Of a stretch of DNA of 64,000 nucleotides, positions 8,597-17,999 are shown in pieces. Positions within the stretch are counted from its first letter, which is position 1; every line of letters begins with the position of its first letter. The stretch lies in contig NZ_CP014227.1 of NCBI RefSeq assembly GCF_001553545.1, positions 2,400,501-2,464,500 on the forward strand, read 5' to 3'. The notes beneath the pieces were generated by a model that saw only the letters and a list, made by a program, of their open reading frames with translations, did not search any database and was not told where the DNA came from. The position numbers and the translations under genes were made by a program. The DNA comes from Capnocytophaga haemolytica (GTDB lineage: Bacteria > Bacteroidota > Bacteroidia > Flavobacteriales > Flavobacteriaceae).

Positions 8597-9382
8597 ATGG
8601 CACAGAAAGTAGTGGATAACTCAGTAGAAGAGAAATTAAGAGCATTGTACGACTTACAGCTTATTGATTCGCAAATTGATGAATTGCAACACGTGCGCGG
8701 CGAGCTACCTTTGGAGGTTGCAGACCTTGAAGATGAGGTAGAAGGCTTGAAGAAACGCCACGCAAAATACAAAGAAGAGCTGGACGCTTTGCAAAAGGGT
8801 ATTGCAGAGAAAAAGACTAAGATTGAGGAGGCTAAGGCTCTGATAAAGAAGTATAGTACGCAACAGAAGAACGTGCGCAACAACCGCGAGTATACCTCGC
8901 TGGGGAAGGAAATAGAGTTTCAGGAATTAGAAATCCAGTTGGCAGAAAAGCGCATCAAAGAAGGGAAGGCACAGGTAGACCAAAAGAAAGAGGCTATCAA
9001 GCAGGTAGATGAGAAGAAAGCACAACGCGATGCGCACCTAAAACACAAGAAGGCTGAACTGAGCACTGTACTGGGTGAGACAGAGAAAGAAGAAGCCTTC
9101 CTACGTGAGAAAGCTGAAGAGTATGCTTCAAAGATTGAAGACCGCCTGTTAAAGGCTTATACGCGCATCCGCAACAGTGTGATGAACCGTATGGCAGTAG
9201 TGCCTATACAGCGCGGTGCCTCAGGAGGTTCGTTCTTCACAATTCCACCACAGGTGCAGATGGAGATCGCTTCACGTAAGAAAATCATCACTGATGAACA
9301 CAGTGGGCGTATTTTGGTAGATTCAGGTTTAGCCACAGAAGAAAAGGAAAAGATGCAGGCGATCTTTGATAGCTTCAAATAG
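8597..9382 (+). CDS. Coiled-coil protein of the zinc-ribbon DUF164 family, without the cysteines
   Basis: 261 aa. Residues about 10-190 are a long charged coiled-coil hairpin. The C-terminal part (about 195-261) aligns in pattern to the C4 zinc ribbon of this family (GGSFFTIPPQ, HSGRILVD), but every zinc-ligand cysteine is replaced (Ser-Phe and His-Ser where CxxC is expected); there is no Cys in this segment. The family includes proteins linked to ribosome hibernation in other phyla. It follows the Nif3 gene by 2 bp and precedes the OstA-like gene by 6 bp, so the three form an operon. Confidence 0.82.
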   Translation: MAQKVVDNSVEEKLRALYDLQLIDSQIDELQHVRGELPLEVADLEDEVEGLKKRHAKYKEELDALQKGIAEKKTKIEEAKALIKKYSTQQKNVRNNREYTSLGKEIEFQELEIQLAEKRIKEGKAQVDQKKEAIKQVDEKKAQRDAHLKHKKAELSTVLGETEKEEAFLREKAEEYASKIEDRLLKAYTRIRNSVMNRMAVVPIQRGASGGSFFTIPPQVQMEIASRKKIITDEHSGRILVDSGLATEEKEKMQAIFDSFK

Positions 9383-9388
9383 CTTTTC

Positions 9389-11044
9389 GTGAGAAATATA
9401 ATACTTTACATAAGTGCATTGCTGATGAGTTTGCCTGTTCTATCGCAAGAGAAGGACGGGAAGATAAAGCGCATTGAGATAGTGTATGGAGGTGAATTCA
9501 CTATTGACAATGTGAAATATCCAGGGGCAACCATCTTCAAATCGGACGGGCAGCGGGTGCAGTTTCGCCACCAAGGGCTGGACGTGTGGTGTGATATAGC
9601 TGTGCTTTTTGAGGCCAAAAATGAAGTGATTGCCAACGGGAATGTTGTGTTACAACAGGGTGACACCCTGCAAATGAACAGCGACTATGTGCAATACAAA
9701 GGGAATGCTAAAACAGCAGTGGCACGCAAAGGGGTAGTATTGCGCAATGGCAATATGACCTTGGAGACTGAAGAACTGTTCTTTGACAGAAATAAGCAGG
9801 AGGCTTACTACAATAACTTTGGCAAGATCACCGACCCTGAAAACGAGCTTACCAGCAAGACGGGCAAGTATTATGTAACGACTAAAAAGAACCAGTTCAC
9901 CAACTCAGTAAAGATTGTCAATAAGGACTTTACGGTGCAATCGCAAGTGCTGGATTACTACCATACCTCAGGGAATGCTTATTTGTATGGACCTACGACT
10001 ATTAAAGGTGCCGACTACTCTATCTACTGTGAACGTGGCTATTATGACACGCATCGGCAGTTAGGCTATTTTATGAAGAAAGCTAAGATAGATTACGACC
10101 TTAAAACACTGAAGGGTGACAGTTTGTACTTTGATAAGAGGAGACAGTTCTCATCGGGCACTAACAATATTGTGATATTGGACACGGTGAACAAGACCTT
10201 CGTGAAAGGGCACTACGGCGAAATCTACAAGGCTAAGGATTCGATGTTTATCACGAAAAAGGCTCTTGTGATTACCTTAGTGGAAAAGGACTCAATGTAT
10301 ATGCACGGGAAGCGTATCTTGGTCACTGGCAAGACTGGACATAGGGTGATAAGAGCGTATCCCGATGCTCGGATCTATAAAAGTGATATGCAAGCGAAGT
10401 GTGATTCAATACATTCACAGGAGGATAATGGATTGACACAGATGGTGGGGAGACCCGTAGCGTGGACAGGTGAAAGCCAGATGACGGGTGATAACATCCA
10501 CTTGATTGCCAATACAAAGACACAGCAATTGGATTCGCTGAAAGTATTTAATAATGCCTTGGTAGTAGAAAAGGACTCTCTGGGCGATGGCTATAACCAA
10601 GTGAAAGGTAAATTTCTCTATGGAAAATTCAAGAAGAATGTGCTGAGGCAAATTGACTTTTTGCAGAATACAGAGTCGATCTACTATGTATATAACGACG
10701 CAAAAGAATTGGTAGGCATCAATAAACTGACGTGTAGCCATATTAAGATATATTTGAATAAGGATCAGCAGATTGAGCAAACCGTATTTATTACACAGCC
10801 GTCGGGTAACTTATACCCAGAAGAGAAGCTACACGTGAATGACCGTAAGTTCAAAGAGTTCATATGGCGTGGTGATGAGAGGATCCATAGCAAGGAAGAG
10901 ATATTCAGCGATAGCGAGAAAGCTATTAAACCTAAGAATATCAAGGGAATGAAAACTCCAGAGGAGATTGATGCAGATGAAAATGAGCTGCTAAAAACAT
11001 CTGAAAAAGGAAAAGAAAAAGGGCAAATAAAAGGCGCTAAATAA
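9389..11044 (+). CDS. OstA/LptA-like outer-membrane biogenesis protein
   Basis: 551 aa from a GTG start (9389), the only in-frame start before the signal peptide (LYISALLMSLPVLSQ). The body has repeated OstA-type beta-jellyroll motifs (VIANGNVVLQQGDTLQMNSDYVQY is the first), as in the periplasmic LPS bridge protein LptA and the N-domain of LptD. The C-terminal tail (about 500-551) is Lys/Glu-rich. Likely role: lipopolysaccharide transport to the outer membrane. Last gene of the Nif3 operon. Confidence 0.85.
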   Translation: MRNIILYISALLMSLPVLSQEKDGKIKRIEIVYGGEFTIDNVKYPGATIFKSDGQRVQFRHQGLDVWCDIAVLFEAKNEVIANGNVVLQQGDTLQMNSDYVQYKGNAKTAVARKGVVLRNGNMTLETEELFFDRNKQEAYYNNFGKITDPENELTSKTGKYYVTTKKNQFTNSVKIVNKDFTVQSQVLDYYHTSGNAYLYGPTTIKGADYSIYCERGYYDTHRQLGYFMKKAKIDYDLKTLKGDSLYFDKRRQFSSGTNNIVILDTVNKTFVKGHYGEIYKAKDSMFITKKALVITLVEKDSMYMHGKRILVTGKTGHRVIRAYPDARIYKSDMQAKCDSIHSQEDNGLTQMVGRPVAWTGESQMTGDNIHLIANTKTQQLDSLKVFNNALVVEKDSLGDGYNQVKGKFLYGKFKKNVLRQIDFLQNTESIYYVYNDAKELVGINKLTCSHIKIYLNKDQQIEQTVFITQPSGNLYPEEKLHVNDRKFKEFIWRGDERIHSKEEIFSDSEKAIKPKNIKGMKTPEEIDADENELLKTSEKGKEKGQIKGAK

Positions 11045-11085
11045 ACTTTTGGCATCTTTATTGCAGGTATATCAGAAATAATACG

Positions 11086-11093
11086 TATCTTTG
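11086..11093 (+). promoter_or_regulatory. -7 element for the OmpA-family lipoprotein
   Basis: TATCTTTG, 32 nt before the start codon. A TTG occurs upstream but with a longer than usual spacer (about 23 nt). Confidence 0.5.
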
Positions 11094-11125
11094 CAAGAAG
11101 TAGAGATTAATTAAAAACAAACTAT

Positions 11126-12001
11126 ATGAAAAAGTTATTTATCACAATGTCGGTGTTGAGCATTTTAGCAACATCGTGTGTTTCAAAAAAGAAGTATGCT
11201 GAACTTGAAGCGCGTAACAAGCAAACAGAGGATTTGCTTAATTCAGCTACCGTAAAACTCAATATGTGCTTGGATGATAAGAATCAATTGGCATATAAAC
11301 TTGAGAGTTTGAAGAACCAAAATGATCTCTTAAAAGAGAATAACCAACAGCTCATTAATAATATGGGGAACCTTACAACTCTTACCCAAAAAGGAGCTGA
11401 GAACTTAGAAAAATCATTGGAAAGCTTGCGTGAGAAAGATTTAACTATCCGCAATTTGCAAGATGCACTTACCCGTCGTGACTCAGTAAACTTAGCTTTA
11501 GTACAAAGCCTGAAGGGTTCATTGGGTAACCTTGACGACCAAGATGTAAACATCAGTGTAGAAAAAGGAGTTGTATTTATTAACATCTCTGATAAAATGC
11601 TATTTAGCAGTGGTAGTTACAACATCTCAAAGAACGCAAAGTCAGTACTTGAAAAAGTGGCTAAGGTGGTAAAAGCTAAGCCTGACTTTGAAGTAATGGT
11701 AGAGGGTCACACTGATAATGTACCTATCAAGAACAGTTGCTTACGCGACAACTGGGATTTGAGTGTGATGCGTGCTACAGAGATCGTGCGTGTACTGCAA
11801 AAAGATTTTGGGATTGCTCCTGAACGTATGACTGCTGCAGGTCGTAGCCTTTACGTTCCTTTGGACAGCAATTCAAGTGCTGAAGGACGAGCAAAAAACC
11901 GTCGTACACGTATCGTAGTAATGCCTAAACTTGATCAATTTACGAATATGATTGAACAAGGGCTAAAAGATCCTGCTATTGCAGGGAAAAACAAAAAGTA
12001 A
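11126..12001 (+). CDS. OmpA-family peptidoglycan-binding lipoprotein
   Basis: 291 aa. Signal peptide with lipobox (LATSC, acylated Cys about residue 18). Residues about 25-125 are a coiled coil. The C-terminal OmpA domain (about 145-270) shows VMVEGHTDNVPI, NWDLSVMRA and AEGRAKNRRTRIVV, the residues that bind diaminopimelate in peptidoglycan. It tethers outer membrane to cell wall. Own promoter and terminator, so monocistronic. Confidence 0.93.
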   Translation: MKKLFITMSVLSILATSCVSKKKYAELEARNKQTEDLLNSATVKLNMCLDDKNQLAYKLESLKNQNDLLKENNQQLINNMGNLTTLTQKGAENLEKSLESLREKDLTIRNLQDALTRRDSVNLALVQSLKGSLGNLDDQDVNISVEKGVVFINISDKMLFSSGSYNISKNAKSVLEKVAKVVKAKPDFEVMVEGHTDNVPIKNSCLRDNWDLSVMRATEIVRVLQKDFGIAPERMTAAGRSLYVPLDSNSSAEGRAKNRRTRIVVMPKLDQFTNMIEQGLKDPAIAGKNKK

Positions 12002-12024
12002 TTTTTAAAATCCATAAAACAAAC

Positions 12025-12055
12025 AAAAGGCTTGGGCAAAATACCCAAGTCTTTT
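12025..12055 (+). terminator. Intrinsic terminator after the OmpA-family gene
   Basis: 12-bp stem AAAAGGCTTGGG / CCCAAGTCTTTT (one G-T pair), 7-nt loop, followed by TTGTTTTT. Confidence 0.85.
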
Positions 12056-12217
12056 TGTTTTTAGCAACATTTAACTACTTAGAATCAAGCATATACAAGA
12101 AATGATAAATAAACATCAATAATTGATAACTTCCATTAGGCCTCTATTTCATTACTTTGCAGCGTAGAAATATTAATACAGTAAATTCATAAAAGCCTGT
12201 TAAAAAATAAATATTTC

Positions 12218-12248
12218 TTTGTATATAAAGTTTTTTATTGTACCTTTG
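12218..12248 (+). promoter_or_regulatory. Promoter for the TonB receptor / DUF4249 pair
   Basis: TTTG (12218-12221), 19-nt spacer, TACCTTTG (12241-12248); the start codon is 32 nt further. Confidence 0.75.
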
Positions 12249-12280
12249 CAAAATAAAGTACCCTCGAAATGATTTAGGTT

Positions 12281-14653
12281 ATGTTTAAAAATTGTCTTTT
12301 ATACCTACTCATCCTGTGTATGAGTACAGCTTTTGCACAGCGTAAATACACTTTAAGTGGTTTAATTACCGATGCCTCAAATGGAGAGAAACTCTTAGGG
12401 GTAAACCTTATTGTAAAGGAGCTTACCACTGGTACAGCTTCAAATGAATACGGTTTTTACTCCATCACTCTACCCGAGGGAAAATATACTATTTCAGTGG
12501 AATATATTGGTTATGGTACCATCAAAGAAGAGATTACTCTACAAGGAAATATCCGCAAGAATTTCTCATTGAAACCAGAAGATATCGTACTATCAGCCGT
12601 AGAAGTTACAGGGCATAGTACTTCACAGAAAACGGAAGTACGAAAGCCTGAGATGAGCGTTACAGCTATACCTATTGCTACCATCAAAAAACTACCTGTA
12701 TTGGTTGGTGAGGTGGACATCGTCAAAACGCTGATGCAGATGCCTGGCGTGAGTAATGCTGGTGAGGCTTCCTCAGGATTCAATGTGAGAGGAGGTGCTG
12801 CCGATCAGAATTTAGTGCTTCTTGATGAAGCAACGATTTTCAATGCATCACATCTCTTTGGTTTTTTGAGCGTCTTCAACGCTGATGCTATACGTGATAT
12901 GAAGCTATACAAAGGAGGGATTCCAGCACGCTACGGAGGGCGTATTTCATCCGTATTAGATGTGTATCAAAAAGAAGGTAATAAGAATACTTTTGCTGGG
13001 ACAGGAGGTATTGGAGTGCTCTCATCGCGTCTGTTATTAGAAGGACCTTTAGTGAAGGAAAAAGCCTCTTTCCTCATTGGAGGGCGTGCCTCTTATGCCC
13101 ATCTGTTCTTAAAACTAACAGACAATCAAAACTCTGCTTATTTCTATGATTTGAACACCAAACTCTCGTATCAATTAGGGCAAAACGATGCACTCTATCT
13201 CTCAGCTTATTTTGGTCGTGACCATTTTAAGCTAAGTGATAACCTCACAAATGCCTATGGAAATATGTTTGCCAATCTGAGATGGAACCACGTTTTCAGC
13301 CAGCAGCTCTTCGGCAATCTCTCTGCTATTTATAGTAATTATGACTATCGTTTTGACTTCAATATGCTGGATATGCGCTGGAACTCAGGTATTGAGAATT
13401 TCAACCTTAAATATGATTTCAAGCACTATCTCTCTGAGCGTTTTAAGTTAGGATACGGGATGCAGCTATTGCAATACATTTTCAAACCTGGAGAAATCAT
13501 CCCTACTTCTCCTTCCTCCACTATTAAAGAAAAACGATTAGCTAATAAATACGCCTTAGAGAATTCGTTTTATATTGATGCCGAGCACAAGCTCACCAAG
13601 GCGTTATCCCTCTCGTATGGGCTACGTTTCAGCTCCTTCTACCACTTGGGGAAGGAAACAGTGAATGTATATCAGAACAACAGCCCTGTACTGTTCAACA
13701 CAGCCCGACAAGTATACTACAAAGCTGAACCTATAGGCACAAAGTACTACAAAAGCGGTAAGATTATGGATCTATTCAGCTATTTTGAACCTCGCTTCAC
13801 CGCTGCTTATGCCTTTTCGGATACAAAGTCTATCAAAGCCAGCTACGCGCGTACAGTGCAGTATATACACCTGATTTCCAACACTACTTCCCCTACTCCA
13901 TTAGATGTATGGACACCAAGTGGTGAGTTTATCGACCCACAGTTAGCCCATCAGTACGCCTTAGGCTATGCTTCTAACTTCCACGATGATGATTACAGCT
14001 TAGAAGTCGAGGGCTATTACAAAACCGTCGATAACCGATTAGACTACATCGACGGGGCAGACCTAATTGCCAACGAAGCCATTGAGAGAGTACTCCTCAA
14101 AGGACATAGCAAGGCTTATGGGCTGGAAGTGTTGCTACGTAAGAACACAGGTAAACTCACCGGTTGGATCGCTTACACACTCTCCACATCACAGATGCAA
14201 ACTCCAGGTCGTACCCCTGAAGAAAGCGGAATCAACAATGGCGATTGGTATAACACTACTTACGACAAGCCACACGATCTATCTATCTCAGCTACTTATG
14301 CTGCCTCACCCAAGTGGACTTTCGGAGCTATCTTCAACCTACAATCAGGCTTACCAACAAACTACCCCGTGGGAAAATATAACTACTTAGGCGAATCCGT
14401 AGCCGTATACAGCAAGCGCAATGAATATCGCTTACCTACTTATCACCGCTTAGACCTTTCGGCTACCTACACTCCTCAAAGGCAAAACAAACGTTGGAAA
14501 AGCGAATGGACTTTTGGCATTTACAACGTCTACAACCGCAAAAATGCCGTGTCCGTATCTTTCCGCGAAAACAAAGATACCCACGCTAACGAGGCAGTAC
14601 GACTTTCTATCTTTGGGATCATCCCCAGTGTAACCTATAATTTTAGTTTTTAG
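12281..14653 (+). CDS. TonB-dependent receptor with N-terminal carboxypeptidase-like domain
   Basis: 790 aa. Signal peptide (ends at AFAQ), CarboxypepD_reg-like domain (about 22-105, LSGLITDASNGEKLLGVN), plug (about 115-235, with VRGGAADQNLVLLDEATI and GGIPARYGGRISSVLDV), then a 22-strand barrel ending in a terminal Phe. It imports a ligand through the outer membrane using TonB energy. The downstream DUF4249 lipoprotein overlaps its stop codon, a recurrent Bacteroidota pairing. Substrate unknown; there is no SusD, so it is not a classical glycan importer. Confidence 0.92.
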   Translation: MFKNCLLYLLILCMSTAFAQRKYTLSGLITDASNGEKLLGVNLIVKELTTGTASNEYGFYSITLPEGKYTISVEYIGYGTIKEEITLQGNIRKNFSLKPEDIVLSAVEVTGHSTSQKTEVRKPEMSVTAIPIATIKKLPVLVGEVDIVKTLMQMPGVSNAGEASSGFNVRGGAADQNLVLLDEATIFNASHLFGFLSVFNADAIRDMKLYKGGIPARYGGRISSVLDVYQKEGNKNTFAGTGGIGVLSSRLLLEGPLVKEKASFLIGGRASYAHLFLKLTDNQNSAYFYDLNTKLSYQLGQNDALYLSAYFGRDHFKLSDNLTNAYGNMFANLRWNHVFSQQLFGNLSAIYSNYDYRFDFNMLDMRWNSGIENFNLKYDFKHYLSERFKLGYGMQLLQYIFKPGEIIPTSPSSTIKEKRLANKYALENSFYIDAEHKLTKALSLSYGLRFSSFYHLGKETVNVYQNNSPVLFNTARQVYYKAEPIGTKYYKSGKIMDLFSYFEPRFTAAYAFSDTKSIKASYARTVQYIHLISNTTSPTPLDVWTPSGEFIDPQLAHQYALGYASNFHDDDYSLEVEGYYKTVDNRLDYIDGADLIANEAIERVLLKGHSKAYGLEVLLRKNTGKLTGWIAYTLSTSQMQTPGRTPEESGINNGDWYNTTYDKPHDLSISATYAASPKWTFGAIFNLQSGLPTNYPVGKYNYLGESVAVYSKRNEYRLPTYHRLDLSATYTPQRQNKRWKSEWTFGIYNVYNRKNAVSVSFRENKDTHANEAVRLSIFGIIPSVTYNFSF

Positions 14654-14655
14654 TG

Positions 14656-15522
14656 ATGAGAAGATTTATTTATTTCATAAGTATAAGTACCCTCCTCCTT
14701 TCCTGTGAGGACGTCATTGATTTAGACCTTGATACAGCTGAAAAAGAACTGGTGATTGATGCTCGCATTGATTGGCAAAAGGGCGAGTCAATAGCCTACC
14801 CAGTGGTAGATTTGAGCTATACAACTTCGTATTTTGGCAAAGAAAACTCTCCTGCAATTGCTGACGCGACTATCACCCTAAAAACAGCAAGTACTACCCA
14901 TACCCTCACTCTGTGGGATGGCACTAGCACGCTTACCTCTGAGATTGGCACATTGAAAGGCGGTAGCCGTTATGTGCTTGCCTCTGGGATTACCCCTAAA
15001 ATAGGAGAAACTTACGAACTCAGCATCAAAGTAAACAACAAAGAGTACCACGCTAAGGCTAAGATGCTCGAAGCTCCTGTGATTGACCCCAAACGCATTG
15101 TACAGAAAGAAAATAGCGGTTTGGCGGGCGACCAAATAGAGCTAAAAGTGTACTTCGACGGAATTGATGATAAAGTAGCCAATGCCTACTTAGTACACCT
15201 TGAAAATCCACAGGATACGAAGCAAAATCGCTATGGTACTTTAGATAATAACTACATTGCTAACAACAAGTTTTACTTCACTACTTTTGCTGTTTTCTCT
15301 GACTTAAAGGCAGGGGATAAAGTAGACTTCACTTTATACCGTATCAGCCCTGAATACAAGGAGTATATCAATTTTGTGCTCAGAGATATGCGTGGAGGAG
15401 GCAGCTTTACCATTCCTGCGCGCTTTCACGGCAATATCATCAACACAGCCAACCCTAAGGATAACCCACTGGGAGCATTTCGTGTAAGTCAGTACTCCAA
15501 ACTAACCTATACAATTAAATAA
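14656..15522 (+). CDS. DUF4249 family lipoprotein
   Basis: 288 aa from ATG 14656; a GTG at 14653 overlaps the previous stop but adds only one residue. Lipobox LLLSC (Cys about residue 17) followed by EDVIDLDLDTAEKELVIDARIDWQ, the usual opening of DUF4249. It probably sits on the outer membrane with the TonB receptor encoded just upstream. The convergent PorP/SprF-like gene ends 5 bp away with no visible terminator between them. Confidence 0.87.
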   Translation: MRRFIYFISISTLLLSCEDVIDLDLDTAEKELVIDARIDWQKGESIAYPVVDLSYTTSYFGKENSPAIADATITLKTASTTHTLTLWDGTSTLTSEIGTLKGGSRYVLASGITPKIGETYELSIKVNNKEYHAKAKMLEAPVIDPKRIVQKENSGLAGDQIELKVYFDGIDDKVANAYLVHLENPQDTKQNRYGTLDNNYIANNKFYFTTFAVFSDLKAGDKVDFTLYRISPEYKEYINFVLRDMRGGGSFTIPARFHGNIINTANPKDNPLGAFRVSQYSKLTYTIK

Positions 15523-15526
15523 CCTC

Positions 15527-16498
15527 TTAATCATCATAGTAAGTGCTGCGCTGTTGTTGTGAGTACGACAGCCACTTAAACTGCACTAAGAACTCGTGTG
15601 AAGAGCGCGATTGTAGGTTGAGATGCGTCTGGAAATACGTCTCAAAGCCGTAGCCTACACGTAGGTAATACCTCGGTATATCAAAAAATACATACGCATT
15701 AAAGGCTTTCTCAGTACGAAAAGTAAGCCCAAGCTCTGCACGGTCTAAGAAGTTGCCAGCCAAAGTCATATCAATATTAGGCTTCTCACCCTGAGCAAAG
15801 CGTGCCTGCACCATTGGTTTTACAGTAAAATCAGGTGTCGGACGCAGATACATCCCCGCCAAAGTGTAAAAGCGCATCTGTGCTGATACTGCGGTCATCT
15901 TATCACCATCCATACGCACATCATCAGAGGCAAGCATATTAGGCACTGAAAAACCTATGTAGAAATCAGGATGCTCGTAATACAAGCCTGTGCCTACATT
16001 TGGCTGAAAGCGCCCCGAGACATTCTCCAAATAAGGATTGTAGAGATACTCCGTAGGGTGCAAGCGATAGCCATTATAGAACGTATTATACTGATTGTTA
16101 TAGTAATACGCCTGATTCGCATCAATATCAAAGAGGTCGCCCCCGCCCTTTATCCCAGCTACCAATCTTGAGGTAAGCGATATAGGGATTGCATACGAGA
16201 AATCGAGCCGTATCATACGTTGCTTCTGTATAAACACCTCGTTGCTCGCAATTGAAAATCCCAGCCCTACCCTTTCACTAAGGCGATGCGTAGTGAGCAG
16301 CGTCTGCGTCTGTGGAGCTTCGGTCATTCCACGCCACTGGTTACGGATATTCACCGAAATAGTATGCCCGCGCTCTGTGCCCACTGCTGCTGGGTTTACC
16401 AAACTCTGCTGTTGGTTATAGAAAACATAAGAAGGCGCCACACTCTGGGCACTCACCCCTGAGGCTATCAAACTGAATATGATAAGAAACTTCTTCAT
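15527..16498 (-). CDS. PorP/SprF family type IX secretion membrane protein
   Basis: 323 aa. Signal peptide ends at SGVSAQ, followed by SYVFYNQQQSLVNPAAVGTERG, the diagnostic opening of PorP/SprF proteins. A beta-barrel with many aromatic-ended strands follows. PorP/SprF proteins partner with surface proteins carrying type B C-terminal signals secreted by type IX. No gliding adhesin gene is next to it here. Monocistronic with a -7 element 22 nt before the start. Confidence 0.88.
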   Translation of the reverse strand: MKKFLIIFSLIASGVSAQSVAPSYVFYNQQQSLVNPAAVGTERGHTISVNIRNQWRGMTEAPQTQTLLTTHRLSERVGLGFSIASNEVFIQKQRMIRLDFSYAIPISLTSRLVAGIKGGGDLFDIDANQAYYYNNQYNTFYNGYRLHPTEYLYNPYLENVSGRFQPNVGTGLYYEHPDFYIGFSVPNMLASDDVRMDGDKMTAVSAQMRFYTLAGMYLRPTPDFTVKPMVQARFAQGEKPNIDMTLAGNFLDRAELGLTFRTEKAFNAYVFFDIPRYYLRVGYGFETYFQTHLNLQSRSSHEFLVQFKWLSYSQQQRSTYYDD

Positions 16499-16519
16499 TG
16501 TTCATTTGTTTTTACAGGG

Positions 16520-16527
16520 CAAAGGTA
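16520..16527 (-). promoter_or_regulatory. -7 element for the PorP/SprF-like gene
   Basis: TACCTTTG on the minus strand, 22 nt before the ATG at 16498. No clear TTG at -33. Confidence 0.55.
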
Positions 16528-16594
16528 CAATATTTTCCCTGACTTGTAATCCCTTTAATTATAAAAATCTTGTAAAAATACTTTGCAAAAGCAA

Positions 16595-17617
16595 CTACTT
16601 CGCACTGAACGACAGTCGCGGGTCGGCAACCGTCTGCACATCAGTAAATTGCTCTTCTTTATACTTATAATAGCCTACAATCCCTATCATCGCTGCGTTA
16701 TCAGTGCAGTATTCAAACTTAGGAATATAAGTATGCCAACCGCACTTCTCGCCCAAAGCAGTCAGTGCTGCGCGTATCCCTGAGTTCGCCGATACCCCAC
16801 CGCCGATGGCTACCTCCTTGATACCCGTTTGCTTCACCGCTTTGAGCACTTTCTTCATCAGTATATCCACGATCGTCTGCTGCACCGAAGCACAGATATC
16901 AGCGAGGTTTTCCTGCACAAAATTAGGATTGATTGCCGTCTGCTTCTGTATGAAGTATAATATCCCCGTCTTCAAGCCTGAGAAACTGAAGTTAAGTCCC
17001 TCAATGTTAGGCTTATTAAACGTAAAAGCCTTCGCGTTGCCTTCACGAGCATACTTATCAATCAAAGGACCTCCGGGGTAAGGCAACCCCAATATCTTAG
17101 CAGTCTTATCAAAAGCCTCTCCTACTGCATCATCGAGCGTCTCACCGAGCACTTCCATTGAAAAATAGCTATTTACCTTCACTATTTGCGTATGCCCACC
17201 ACTGATAGTCATTGCTAAAAATGGAAACGACGGCTTGCGCTGCCCCTCATCGATAAAATGCGCAAGGATATGCGCCTGCATATGGTTCACTTCAATCAGC
17301 GGAATGCCTAAGCCCATCGCCAGCGATTTAGCGAAGGAAGTCCCTACGAGCAACGACCCCATCAACCCTGGTCCGCGAGTAAAAGCAATCGCACTCAGGT
17401 CAGTTTTGCGAATACCAGCCTTTGCAATCGCCTCAGAGACCACAGGCACAATATTCTGCAAGTGCGCCCGCGAAGCCAGCTCAGGCACCACCCCACCGTA
17501 ACGCTGGTGTACCGCCTGCGAGGCAATCACATTCGAAAGCACTTTATCCCCGCAAAGCACTGATGCTGAGGTATCATCACACGAGGATTCAATAGCCAAT
17601 ATACACGTATCTTCCAT
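16595..17617 (-). CDS. tsaD: tRNA N6-threonylcarbamoyladenosine transferase TsaD
   Basis: 340 aa, normal length. Catalyses the last step of t6A37 formation on ANN-decoding tRNAs with TsaB, TsaC and TsaE. Marks: ILAIESSCDDTSASV at the N-terminus, VNHMQAHILAHF (metal-ligand His pair), ISGGHTQIV, and a C-terminal GGGVSANSGIR with DNAAMIG. None of the partner genes is adjacent. A -7 element lies 19 nt before the ATG. Confidence 0.97.
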   Translation of the reverse strand: MEDTCILAIESSCDDTSASVLCGDKVLSNVIASQAVHQRYGGVVPELASRAHLQNIVPVVSEAIAKAGIRKTDLSAIAFTRGPGLMGSLLVGTSFAKSLAMGLGIPLIEVNHMQAHILAHFIDEGQRKPSFPFLAMTISGGHTQIVKVNSYFSMEVLGETLDDAVGEAFDKTAKILGLPYPGGPLIDKYAREGNAKAFTFNKPNIEGLNFSFSGLKTGILYFIQKQTAINPNFVQENLADICASVQQTIVDILMKKVLKAVKQTGIKEVAIGGGVSANSGIRAALTALGEKCGWHTYIPKFEYCTDNAAMIGIVGYYKYKEEQFTDVQTVADPRLSFSAK

Positions 17618-17635
17618 TCTCTAACTTTAAAAGCG

Positions 17636-17643
17636 CAAAGATA
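17636..17643 (-). promoter_or_regulatory. -7 element for tsaD
   Basis: TATCTTTG on the minus strand, 19 nt before the tsaD ATG. A 7-nt repeat array begins 9 nt upstream of it, so the -33 region lies inside the array. Confidence 0.55.
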
Positions 17644-17651
17644 CAAAAAAG

Positions 17652-17773
17652 AAATGAGAAATAAGAAGTCAGGGGTCAGAAATGAGAAGTCAGAAATGAG
17701 AAATCAGAGATCAGAGGGCAGTAAGTAGAGAGCAGTGTGATTGCGGTATAGGCTGACTCCTGACCTCTGACCT
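17652..17773. repeat. 7-nt array: twelve direct units and three inverted units
   Basis: Twelve heptamers without a gap from 17652 to 17735: aaatgag, aaataag, aagtcag, gggtcag, aaatgag, aagtcag, aaatgag, aaatcag, agatcag, agggcag, taagtag, agagcag. After 17 nt the inverted units ctgactc, ctgacct, ctgacct (17753-17773) follow and can pair with RRRTCAG units. Consensus roughly RRRTSAG. Confidence 0.85.
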
Positions 17774-17800
17774 CCCCAAAAAAAAATGAGCCATTATCCA

Positions 17801-17830
17801 TTGCACATTATAAATTATTTATTACCTTTG
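17801..17830 (+). promoter_or_regulatory. Orphan Bacteroidota-type promoter
   Basis: TTG (17801-17803), 19-nt spacer, TACCTTTG (17823-17830): a full consensus match facing right, but the next rightward gene (sucC) starts 550 nt later and has a nearer promoter. It may drive a non-coding transcript or a long sucC leader. Confidence 0.5.
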
Positions 17831-17877
17831 CCGCATCTTTTTAACAATACCGCAACACAACACCATCTCTCAACTTT

Positions 17878-17905
17878 CTAACCACTAATCCCTAACCTCT
17901 AACCC
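17878..17905. repeat. Short 7-nt array, inverted orientation
   Basis: Four heptamers, ctaacca, ctaatcc, ctaacct, ctaaccc: the reverse complement of nnnTTAG-type units. Confidence 0.7.
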
Positions 17906-17911
17906 CTTCTC

Positions 17912-17999
17912 GTAAGAGAAACCTAAGAACAAGGTAAGAGCTACGTAAGAGCAACTACGGTTGCAATACGGATGCAGTACGGACAATGTACGGATGATA
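17912..17999. repeat. 11-nt degenerate tandem array, eight units
   Basis: Units in order: gtaagagaaac, ctaagaacaag, gtaagagctac, gtaagagcaac, tacggttgcaa, tacggatgcag, tacggacaatg, tacggatgata. No gaps. The first four share TAAGA and the last four share TACGG, so the unit changes along the array while the period stays fixed. Confidence 0.85.
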
